Part shown: positions 24,258-34,033 of the stretch, in pieces | How the letters are laid out: each line of letters opens with the position of its first letter | How positions within the stretch are numbered: the first letter of the stretch is position 1 | Origin: Parus major | Taxonomy: Eukaryota > Chordata > Aves > Passeriformes > Paridae | Length of the DNA stretch: 64,000 nt | Direction of reading: 5' to 3' | NCBI RefSeq assembly: GCF_001522545.3 | Contig: NC_031792.1 | Span: forward strand, 2,789,457-2,853,456 | Notes under the pieces: model-generated | Told to the model about the DNA's origin: nothing | The model's database searches: none | Seen by the model: the letters and a program-made list of their open reading frames with translations, nothing else | Program-made: the position numbers and the translations under genes

Positions 24258-24302
24258 TCTAAATAAATAAATAATAATAATAATAAAAAATAAAAATAAA
24301 AG
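24258..24302. repeat. A-rich (AATA)n simple repeat
   Basis: AAATAAATAAATAATAATAATAA-type low-complexity sequence, followed by purine-rich DNA to about 24350. Confidence 0.85.
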
Positions 24303-24389
24303 AGGGAGGAGAGGGGGGAAAAAAAAGGGAGGAAAGAGAGAAGAATATTTGGAGGTGAAGTGCAGCAGCACCCCAGTGTGCACTTGCCA

Positions 24390-24466
24390 GCCAGCCACAG
24401 ACCTATAGATACAAGCTTGTGTGGAATATGAGCACAAGTTCGGATCTACGGGTTTGTGGCAGCAGG
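24390..24466 (-). ncRNA. mir-100: mir-100 microRNA precursor
   Basis: The minus strand reads CCTGCTGCCACAAACCCGTA, then the rest of the miR-100 guide, a short loop CTCATATTCCACA, and the 3' arm CAAGCTTGTATCTATAGG. The arms pair along their length as in known mir-100. It belongs to the ancient mir-10 family (mir-10, mir-99, mir-100), which represses targets such as MTOR and homeobox mRNAs. It lies 8.2 kb upstream of let-7a-2 on the same strand, the arrangement found in MIR100HG. The loop and one base near the end of the 3' arm differ from human as I recall it; the guide is unchanged. Confidence 0.97.
24433..24454 (-). ncRNA. miR-100: miR-100-5p mature microRNA
   Basis: Twenty-two bases matching the miR-100 guide, starting AACCCGTAGATCCG on the minus strand, with seed ACCCGUA. 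The miR-100-3p strand maps to 24398-24419. Confidence 0.96.
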
Positions 24467-25691
24467 CAGGGATTTCTGCTCTCACTGCAAGGCTTTGGGG
24501 GTCACTTTTGGGGGGTGTGGAAAGAGGAAAAGCCTTTCTGCAAATGGAATTTCCCGAGTTTTAGCCAGGAGCCTTCGTTCTCTCAGCACCTTAAAGCACC
24601 TCCTTGGAGGGTGGGGGGCAGAGTTGTTGATTTTGTTATGACCTAAAGCCACAGATTCCTGCAATCCCACGGGAGCCTTAAGAAAATCAGCAAAATAAAA
24701 TAAAGTTTTGAACCAGCCAAAAATCAAGCTGATCTGTGTTTCTTCCTCACAAGCGCTTTGCTGGACAGAATTTCTGGTGATTGCACAGCACTGAGGGTAA
24801 CATGAATTAACAGCATTGGAGGTATATCACTAAAACAGGGCAAGAAATTATCCAACAGCAAAATTTTTGGGATGTAAACAGAATTCCAACACACAGCCAT
24901 CCCCCCACCCTGCAAAGAGCTGTTTCCATTCTGGCAGCCTGGCTGAAGCAGGCAGGAGAAACAACTGCGGGAGAGTTGTTTTAACTTTCAGAGAAGTCAT
25001 TACTGGGCTGGGGTTCCACTTTAATTCTATTTTTAAAGGCAAAAACCAAAGCCCCTGTCACTCTGCTAACCAAGCTGGAAATTCCCCCTAACCCTGCATC
25101 TCCTCCACACAGACAAATATAAAATTTCTTGGGGATTTTTCTAATAAAGCTTGAAAAGCAAAGTTTTGCCACCGCAAGCGGGAGGCGTCCCCTCCTTCCC
25201 CTGAGGTTTCCAAGTTTCCTTTCCTGCATCAGGGATATTTCCCATTTTATTGGTGGGGAATCAGGCTGGAGAGGAGCCTGGCTGTGAGCCCCACATGGAG
25301 CTGCTGGAGAAAATCCCCGAGATCAACTCTTGCTCAAAGTGTCACCAATTTTTCACCTCTCTTCCTTCAGGAGACAAACCATATTAATGCAAGTTAATAT
25401 TATCCTCTGTAAAATCAAACTGGCACCACTTGGAAAAGAATTTTGCTATTTGGATGCTGTTAGAAAATTCTCCTTTTTTTATACATATATATATATTTAT
25501 TTTTATTTGGTGCAGGTTCTTAAAATAAATCACTTCAACCTTTCCAGCCTGGTAAATATGCAATTATAAAACACAATTTTCCTTTATTTGGAATCACTGG
25601 GTGGCAAGAATCTCCTGTTATATATGTTAAACTTTCACCATCTGCCCAAAGGTTATCTAAATCCATCCTCCAAGTTTAGATTCCTACTCAC

Positions 25692-25874
25692 CTCAAAAGC
25701 GTCCAGCTTTTCCCCAAAGTTTTCAGCAGCCAAAAAATTCGTGCTGCAGCATCTTTGAAAATCCGGGTTGGCTTTGCTGTTGGAATTCTGGGGTGGAGAA
25801 AACTCTGTCCCTGCAGTGGTCAAGGCTGGAGCGGGGCAGGGAGCAGAGGGATTGTGCCCTCCTTGGGAACAGAG
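25692..25874 (-). ncRNA. MIR100HG: Candidate MIR100HG exon upstream of mir-100
   Basis: On the minus strand an acceptor-like TTGTGTTCCATTTGCAG ends at 25875, with a possible branch-point word GTAAC about 30 bases upstream. A strong donor, GAG followed by GTGAGTAGG, begins its intron at 25691. The 183-base interval would be an internal exon whose following intron contains the mir-100 hairpin about 1.2 kb further on. It has no notable protein frame. The pairing is plausible, but such motif pairs arise by chance, so this is tentative. Confidence 0.3.
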
Positions 25875-25892
25875 CTGCAAATGGAACACAAC

Positions 25893-28800
25893 AAATGTTA
25901 CCCGGCCAAAAATAACCCCAGGCCTCCACTACAAAGCTCATTTATTGCAGGGAACCTGAGGTTAAAACCCAGGTTGTCCAACAGGGCCTAAAGGTAAAAT
26001 ATTGGGGGGCAGCTGTTGCTGGGTGCAGCAGGGTTTCTTCCCGTGGCAGGGAATTTTCCCCTCAGTCTCACTGTGTTATGCAAAGCTGCAAAATCAGGCA
26101 GAATGTTTTCTTTATGGCCAGTATGTTCATTTTAACCCTGATATTCTTTACATTCAGTTCTGTGGATGAAGTGAGCTAATTTCAATGGCTCTGGCAGAGA
26201 TACACTTGATTTTTTCGTATGAGATGATCTCACTGAAATACCCAGGGTAGGGGGGGAGGTTACATTTTCCTCACTTTATCTATTCCCAAAACTTTTATTT
26301 ATTTTTTTTTTCTCTTTGCCATTAACTCCCTAATCTCCTTTCCCTGGGTTAAACCCTTGAAGGACACCGAGCTGTAAAATTCGGGTGGTTTTTGCACGGG
26401 ACACGAGTCCCCAGCTCTGCCCGGAGGGAACACCCAGAGCCAAACCTGAGCCAGACCTTCGAGGAGCCCGGCACATGCTCCAGGAAATCTGGGATTTGTT
26501 GGGATAAAGCCACCCTGTTTTCCCTGCCTAAAGGAGGGCTGATCCCTGCTGCACCTCCCACTCCCCACCTGATTGGCTTTTCCAGCACAAAAGGGAAGAG
26601 GGAGAGTTGGGATCCATGGCCAGAGGTGGGGGGGAAAAAAGGGGAGAAAAAAGGTGGAAAGCAGCAAGAGCTATCCCAGGAAAAGGGATATCCCAAATAA
26701 ATCCCCACTATAAATCTGATTGTGCCTCTGTGCATTGCTGAGAGCCCTGGAGGAACGGGGCACAGGGATAGCATTCCATGGAATGGATGGAAATTACAAA
26801 TATCCAGGAGCCAACCTGCTCCTTTCGGGAAACAAACTCATGGACAAGCTTTAAGACAGCAAATTGAGAAATGCAGCAGCAAACCAACAGTTTTGTTTGT
26901 TGAAAAATGCAGATTTTAAAGTTTTTTTATTATTTTATTTTTTTTTTAATGAGCTCTGCTTTTTAAACAGGAATTTCACTTGTATCCAATATATTCAGGG
27001 GGATTGAAAGAGATGGATTTTTGCAAGATGTGGGGTTGGAAACGTTTTCCCCCTATTGCTGGATCCCACAGCTCTTGTGAAAACCTGATGAACATACACA
27101 CAGTGGCAGAAAATCCATCAGAGGCAAACAAATCAATTGGCATCAGCCTGTATTTGCCTCAGACTCTAAGATTAAAAATAAAAAGTTTCAACCTGTGCAT
27201 TAAGGTATTTATATTTAGGTTTTTGATATCCTTGTACTGAGCACACTCATTTTTAATTTTACAATATCAGTGATCACAGGATCAACAAGGCTTTGGTACG
27301 TGGCACAGCCGAAAATACAGAATATTTTTGTCAGCAACAACCTAACAGAAAACTGATATTTTAGAGATTTATAGCCAAAGGAATATAGAGGGAAATATGG
27401 AGAAATAAAATCTCTGAGGACCTAACATTGGGGTTTGGTCTGTGGGTGGTTTTCTTGCAAACCACAAAGCAGAAATGCCCTGTCCAGGAAAATCGATCAC
27501 TACGGAATGCATTGTGTGCCTGAGCAAAAAGCTGTTTGCAGCCATTTCGTCCCGAAATTCAGGCAAATAAGAAACACAACTGTGAAATAATTCCCATTCT
27601 TTTCCCCACAGTTTTAACCCCAATGTAATTAGGCCTATAAATATATATATATATATAATATATACACACAAACATGCACTCTTATCCTAGCTTTAAAGAG
27701 AAACTCTAAGGATTTTTGTGCTGGACATGATTTTAAGGAATTAGAAGGGAAAGCAGAAGGAAAAGGCAGATACTGAGAATCCAAATTACCTCAGCAGCAG
27801 CAGCATTCTGCAGGATTTCCTATGGAACGTGCGCTGCCATATTGCTAGGCCCAACTCCTCTGGAACGTTTTCTGGAAGACAAAATATTTATGGATATTTT
27901 CATGGCATATTTTCAAGGAATGGATGCTGTTTTCCTACACCCAGAGGCTACAGCTTTAGGAGCAAAAGGAACAGCCAAGCTCCTACGAGATAAATTACTC
28001 CCCCCTCCCAATATCCTCATTTTAAATCGGATTTTTTTGGACGATTATTCCCCGTGTTCCACCTTGGATCGACCCACTCGCGGCTCTGCCCCCCAGGCGA
28101 GGAGTTCAACCCGTGGAAATAAAACATTCCTTGTAGCACAACCACTCCACAAGTTTGCCATTCCCACCAAACCCATCCAGGAAAAGAAAGAATCGGGGAG
28201 GCAAACGCCTTCCCTGGCAGTCAGTAACGCGCACCAACTCCTGAAAGTGATTAATCCTCATCTCCAGAGCCTTAAACCCAAAGTCCAGCTGGAGAAAGCA
28301 GAATGGAAGAGGAGCATCGTTACCTGCTCTGGAGGAGGTTCACCAAGCAAGCTTTTTTTAAGCTTGTTGACTCTTTTAACACTGATACAAGGAATAATTA
28401 TTTCTCTGTGCCGACGCGATTGTTAAAAGAGGAGAAGCCCCGGATTGTGGTGGCTCCGTGGATGCTATTCTTTTTGCACCACAGCAGGATTCTTGGCTGC
28501 CAGTCCAAGCTGCTTTCACTTGCCAAGTTTTAAGATGCCGGTTTTGCCTTTCATTTTATTGTTCCTTTCGCAACGTTAAAGAGCGACTTAAAAAAAAAAA
28601 CAAAACAAAAAAAAAAAACCCCCCATGCACAGCTGCTATCGGGGAGGGGGGGAATTATTTGAATTTTGCACAAGAATGGAGATGAGGAAGGAGAGAGCTG
28701 TGATGTAACCACAACGACACCCACAGAAATATTCCCAATATTGGGGGGGACGGTCCGGCTCCCGATCCTGGCGTTTCCCCACCGCCAGGAAAGCGGGGAA

Positions 28801-31479
28801 GAGGAAAACCTAAAAGCAGCCAGACCCACGAGCAAGCACGGCAGAGCTGATGCTTCTCCCCCCTCCCAGCACCACCACCTCGATTTTTAATCCACTCCAG
28901 GCTGTTCCTCCCCAGCGAGGGTTTCATCCAGGGGGTGCAGGCGTGGAGAGGTTGGGGAGCAGCTCCTGACAAAAGGATTCCCTCCCGCCCACCCTTCCTC
29001 CGTGACAGGATTCACCCATTCCCAAACATCCCGGCCTTTCTTGGATGCGATGCCACCGGGAAGAAGCTCCATGGAAAAACCTCCTGTCCCAGCTCCCTGC
29101 GGGGTCCTCCTCCAAACACATCCCTTCAGCGTAAGCCACTGAATTCCATTTTAACCATTTTTTTTAATAATTTGCCAATAGATAGATTTTATTTTTCTTC
29201 TGTTTTCCTTATAAATTTTTTTTTAAAAAAATTTATTTATATTTTCAAAATTTTTATTTTTTTTTAACCATTATTATTTTTTCAATCCCCAGCTTCACCA
29301 CCGAGGAGTTGATTTATTTCATTTTCCTTGACGTAGCTACAAAACTGCCGGGACTGGTGCCAAAGCTCGAGCGCATTTAAAATGAACAAGCAGCAACAAC
29401 AACAAAAAAATTAAAAAAAAAAAATAAAAAAATTGTTTGTGATCCTTCTCGGGCCGGAATATTAAAAGCATGATGGGGGTTATGCTCTGTGTACACTACA
29501 AAGTGCAGCACAATGGAACTCTGAGCAACCACTTGGTGCTGCAGATGTTGGAGGGACACAAACTCCAGATGTGGGCAGGGAAAATCCCCGCTCGGTTCCT
29601 TGGCTTCCCCGCGCAGCCGGACACAAAACCCCGCTGGACACAGCTCCTTTTCCCACTGCAGAGGTGCTCGATTATCCCAAAAACGGGAGCTGTTCCCAGC
29701 CCACAACATCCGAGGTGCAAACAGCAGCTGCTGGGTGTGCAGAGCTTCTCACAAGCAGAGGAAGCCACCCCCCAATTTCATATTTGAAGGGAAAACCCAG
29801 CCCGACTCCGAAGTTTCCACCGAGTCTCGGAGAAAAGCAGCGTGAATTAATAAAAGGGGGAAAGAAAAACAGAAGCTTTGTTCTAAAGTGGAAGCAGAAG
29901 ATGTGAAATTTCAAAATCAGATGGCTCGGGCTGTGATTTCTTTCATTTAAATGAATTGATCTGTTGCTAAACTGCTGCTCTGGTGCCAAGAAAACTTTTA
30001 ACTCCTTCGGCTCAATGCCTGCAGCGTTTTGCTGTTCCCTCTCTCCTCCCAGCCAGGCAGAGATTAAATCAGAGGGGAGAAGGGAAAAAGGGAGTGGGGA
30101 AGAAAAAAATCGGATAAAAAGGATGGGGGGGATGAAAACCCACATGCAGAGCACAAAGGAGCCCCGGTGCTTCGGGAGAACTTCTGGACAAACACGGAGG
30201 TTCTGGCTCCTGCAGCGTTCCTGAGCCTTGGAGAGGAGGCAGAAAGGCCTTGGAGCTCCAGAACTCCGGGGTGAAACCACCAGGAGCAGGACCAGCAGCA
30301 AGGAAAACCCCAAAATCCCTGAAATCCCTGATCTGACTCGTGGCAAAGGTTCACTTACCGAGAATGCCAAAGCACTTCCAACAGAACCCCCTTCCCTACA
30401 CGTGTGAAAAAGAAAGACAAAAAAAAATGCTCTCAAAACCAGCCCCTCCCCCCCCAAAAAATAGCTGTTTTGGTAAAATTTGGGTGAAAGTCCCTACTGC
30501 TTTTCCGTTTGGTTTTGGGGTTGTTTTTCCAGCTTAAAAAAAAATAAATAATAATAATAAAAAAATGGAATTAAAAAAAATTTGAAGAGAGACGCGTTGT
30601 AATTAGAGGTAATTCCAGGGGAAAAATATTTATGTGTTGAACAAAAAAAAACAAACACAAAAACACCAAAAACCCAAAACAAGGGAAAAAAAAACCACCA
30701 AAGAAAGAGAAAATAAAAAGATATTTCTATATCTTTATATCTCCCACTTTCTGCTGCAGTTTCCCCCTAAACTGCTGCTGCTTTCTCCAATCTGCTGCCT
30801 GCTTAACAACGGAATGACAGGCAACATCTGTTTGTATAGAAGCCAAGATCAAGCCTTCAAAATGTTTTTTGGCTCTGTTTCTTTTTTTTTTTCCCCCTTT
30901 TCAACCCCCTCCCCTGGGAAGAAAAAAAAAAAATAGAAGCAAAAGAAAAAGTAAAAGCGCCCAGGAAGATTTTGAAACAACTCAAGTGAGGCTGCAACTC
31001 TTTTCTCCTTGAGTTATTTCAAGGTACAGGACTTGGAGGAGAACTCTGCTTTTCTCCACCCTCCTCCCCTGCTCTCCCCACCCTTCAGCCTGTCGCTTGC
31101 CCCATGCTATTAATAAAGTATCACACAAACTGGGGGGGGAAAAAAAAATATAATCCAACGTACCTTGATCCCTAAAAGGCCACTCCCTCCTATGGGAGGG
31201 AGGGGGTTCTTCAGGAGGCAACTAAAAAAAATTGCACAGGGAGGGGAAAATGGGATTCAGGGACAGGCTTGCCCCAGTCCTCTCACCCTGGTGGGTTTTT
31301 TGTTTGTATTTTTTTTCCTCCTCTCCTCCATTTTATAGACAGTTAAATATATTTGCAAAATCAAAGGGGTTGTGATAAAATTTAAAAAAAATTATAAAAT
31401 AAAGAAATGTGGGTGATTAAAGTAAGTTAAAAAAGAAAAATAAAATAAAAAAAAATAATAATCAGCCCAGCTCCAAATG
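25893..31479. other. Gene-free DNA upstream of mir-100, with A-rich tracts
   Basis: No protein-coding gene is supported. A or T tracts occur at 26299-26310, 26935-26949, 28589-28620, 29158-29275, 29398-29432 and 30535-30720. The interval 27840-28560 carries an unusual number of CpGs for the region and a 194-codon plus-strand frame (27842-28426) without any recognised domain. The part at 30720-30860 (CTGCTGCAGTTTCCCCC, GACAGGCAACATCTG) is complex and could be conserved. Minus-strand donor-like words occur at 28323, 30358 and 31163, so upstream host exons may lie here, but I cannot pair them with acceptors reliably. Confidence 0.45.
27638..27673. repeat. (TA)n/(CA)n microsatellite
   Basis: A short run of TATATATATATATAATATA followed by CACACAAAC. 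Confidence 0.88.
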
Positions 31480-32380
31480 CAATTCCAGTGAGTAACAATG
31501 TCAGGCTACTGCCAATTCTGTGGCAAATCGGGAGAAAGCACAATAATTCCACATGCTGAGATGTGAACAACTGGACAGGAACCAACTCTCGGGAAGTCAC
31601 AATGAAAACTGTCCCAGAGCCCCCACCCCCAGCCCCTCTGCCGTCCTTTTCGGAGGGTACAGGGGGGATTCTCTCCAGGGAGAGGGAAAAAAAGATTAAA
31701 AAAAAAATGGAGCCACTAATTTAACAAAAGGAAAAGGCAAAACAACACCGAGACCATCGATGGAAGAGGTTTAAAAACTCAGGGAATGTTTTATTCGCTG
31801 GAGATTTGGGACAAGGCTGCTGCATGCACATGTATGAAAAAAAATAAAACGGGGAAAAAAAAATGAAAATAATCAGACAAGTTGCTAAGGAGACTTGTGT
31901 AAACTGGGAATCCAGGCACATTTCTGGCCTTTCCCCCCATATTCCATCTCGTATTCCGATCACGCACCACTGCGGCACGATTGCACCAATGCACTGCATT
32001 AATCTTGGCCTTAAACGGGGCTGCCTGGCAGAGCAGAGCCTGTGTATGGATCATCTTTCAAACTTAACAAGTTAAAGGCAGCCAGGGTGGCGGTGGGTGG
32101 GGAGGGCTGGGGGGGCGGGGACCTCGCTGCTGAATATAAAATATAGGAGCCCAGCTTAGTAAGGGAATTTTAAAGAGGAAGTGTTATCCGGGCTGATACA
32201 GAACGCTGCGAGGCTCTCGCTGCGTCTCTCCCTCTCTCTCTCTCCCACTTCTCCTGACAAAATCCTCGTTCCCTGGCAGATGTCTGACTCCCTGCCAGAT
32301 CTAACAATGTCTGACCCACTCAGACACTGGGCTTGGCTCTCCCAGCACGCTGGGGTCATCTGTCCCTAAGGAACACCCTC
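31480..32380. promoter_or_regulatory. Candidate promoter or enhancer region
   Basis: The block is complex and free of transposons. It contains CACAATAATTCCACATGC, GCACGATTGCACCAATGC, and then a G-rich stretch with a GC box, an AT-rich TATA-like element and a pyrimidine (CTCTCT)n stretch at 32224-32246. CpG dinucleotides are commoner than in the flanks. It lies about 7.7 kb upstream of mir-100 on the transcribed strand, a reasonable place for a host-gene or divergent promoter. Whether it is used, and in which direction, cannot be told from sequence. Confidence 0.38.
32111..32145 (+). promoter_or_regulatory. GC box and TATA box pair
   Basis: An SP1-type GC box (GGGGGCGGGG, 32111-32120) is followed 15 bases later by a good TATA element (TATAAAATA, 32135-32143). 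Spacing and order fit a plus-strand core promoter starting near 32163-32168, antisense to the microRNA host. The TATA element is nearly symmetric, so minus-strand use is also conceivable. Confidence 0.4.
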
Positions 32381-32831
32381 TCCTTCCTCCCCCTTCGGTG
32401 CCTGTGCCCAAAGCAGGCACTTGGATGTAATATTTTCACCTTCCACTTTTAGGAAGGGGCAGATGGAATCAAAGCCTGAGCTATTTGTATGTGGTGCCTG
32501 CTGGCCTTGTCTGGGACAGGATTAAACTTGGTGGGGTTTTCTGGGTTTTTTTGTTGCTCCTTGGTTTGGGTGCAGGAAATCCATCTCTCTTTAATCCTTC
32601 CCTCTCTTCCCAATCCCAACTCCTCTCCTGCTGAGGGACAGCTCAGTGGGAGCGTTCAGCACCTGCTTCTCCTGCTCCCTCTGTGCCCTGCTTTGGGGGA
32701 GATGAGGATTTCCATCCTCACACGAAAATCCAGGAATCTGCAAAACCAACAGCAGCACACACGGGAAAAAACAATTTCATGGGCTGTGCCTTGGAGCCTC
32801 ATCCCACTGTCAGCTCCAAGGAAAAGTCTTC

Positions 32832-32902
32832 CCATGGCAGGGACCGGAATGAGGTGGGTTTTAAAGTCCCATCAAACCCGAGACCTTTCTGGGATTCTCT
32901 GA
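32832..32902 (+). mobile_element. CR1 LINE 3' end remnant
   Basis: Only the terminal part of a CR1 is left: CCATGGCAGGGACCGGAATG, GGGTTTTAAAGTCCCATCAA and TTTCTGGGATTCTCTGA. It is old and severely truncated. Confidence 0.75.
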
Positions 32903-33810
32903 GTGAGGGGTGGTCCTGAGGGCAGCACATTCCAAAACAGGAACCCAAAGCTCCCTAAGGAGCGTTATCCTTGCTTTCTACCCGGGACAAAAGCCCAGGA
33001 GAGAGAATTCCCTGTGCACAGCCTCAGGGGGTTCCCTGTGGATGTCACCCCAGCCAGGAGAAGCATTCCATGAGGGGATCCACGTTTGACTCACCTGACT
33101 GCTTGTCTTGGTTTGGGAGAAACCACCTAAAGGAAAAATACCAAACCAACAAGTTAAAACTGTTTGTTTGAGATTTGCCTTTTGCCCTAATGGTTAAGGA
33201 AAAAGCAGAAATCATCACAAAACATGATTTCTGAGTGCTTCTGTGAGTTAAAGCACACAAAAGAAACATTCCCCTTTCCTCAGCTTGCTCAGTTCCTTTG
33301 TACAGGTTGGTGTTTCTGTCCCAAACCCAAAATGTGGGGTTGAGGCACCTCCCTTGAGGTCCACACACTTAGAAACAGCTGGAATGAGTTTTAAGGGGTT
33401 GTTGAAGAAGGTTTTCCCTTCCACAGCTCCTCATGTCCATGAAAAACCAGTTATTTTAACTTAAAATCAGTGAAATTGGTACCTAAGCAGGCTCTGAGCT
33501 GGGCTGGGGCTGCCCACACCCCTCTGTCCCCTGGAGGAGCTGCCTGCAGACCTTCAACCAGCCCAGGTGAGCAGGGAAAACATTCCTTGCCTTTGCCTCT
33601 AGCCAGCCACCTGCAGCTCTCCTTTGAAAGCCTCACCCTGCAAAGCAGAAACCTCCAGCTCTGCTGGGGCTGGCTCAGCCCTTCTGAGCCCTCAAAAAGC
33701 ACCGAGCCCTGAGCAGCCCCAAAAAGGAGCCCAGGGCAAAGCTCCCCACTGCAGGGAGCTTGAAAGGCACCACCATGGAGAGAAAGCTGAGAAACAGCAA
33801 GAAAATTCAC

Positions 33811-34033
33811 TTTGAGCTGACAGAGAGGAGGTTTAGTTGGGAAATTGGGCAGGAATTGTTCCCTGTGAGGGTGGTGAGGCCCTGGCACAGGGTGCCCAGA
33901 GCAGCTGGGGCTGCCCCTGGATCCCTGGAAGTGCCCAAGGCCAGGCTGGATGGGGCTGGGAGCAGTGGGAGGTGTCAGGATGGAACTGGATGAGCTTTAA
34001 TGTCCTTCCCAAACCATTCCACGATTCTCTGAC
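33811..34033 (+). mobile_element. CR1 LINE 3' fragment
   Basis: A well-preserved CR1 3' end in plus orientation: GAGAGGAGGTTTAGTTGGG, CCCTGTGAGGGTGGTGAGGC, GCACAGGGTGCCCAGAGCAG, GGAAGTGCCCAAGGCCAGGC, and the end GGATGAGCTTTAATGTCC with ACGATTCTCTGA. The wording is close to CR1 subfamilies common in passerine birds. It is non-coding. Confidence 0.92.

Larger units (their letters stand above)
16104..25874 (-). ncRNA. MIR100HG: MIR100HG host lncRNA, inferred part of primary transcript
   Basis: The mir-100 and let-7a-2 precursors both lie on the minus strand, 8.2 kb apart, in the order known for the vertebrate MIR100HG locus (mir-100, let-7a-2, mir-125b-1). They are expected to be processed from one long non-coding primary transcript. 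The bounds given are only those of the two candidate exons seen by splice-site reading (25692-25874 and 16104-16373). The real transcript must extend further in both directions, leftwards towards mir-125b-1 off the window and rightwards to an unknown promoter. The identity of the locus is secure from the two microRNAs; the exon-intron structure is not. Confidence 0.6.

Noticed and set aside
29672..30457. 261-codon minus-strand frame
   Set aside because: Low-complexity Phe/Leu/Ser-rich product of purine-rich DNA with no family match; overlaps plus-strand frames.
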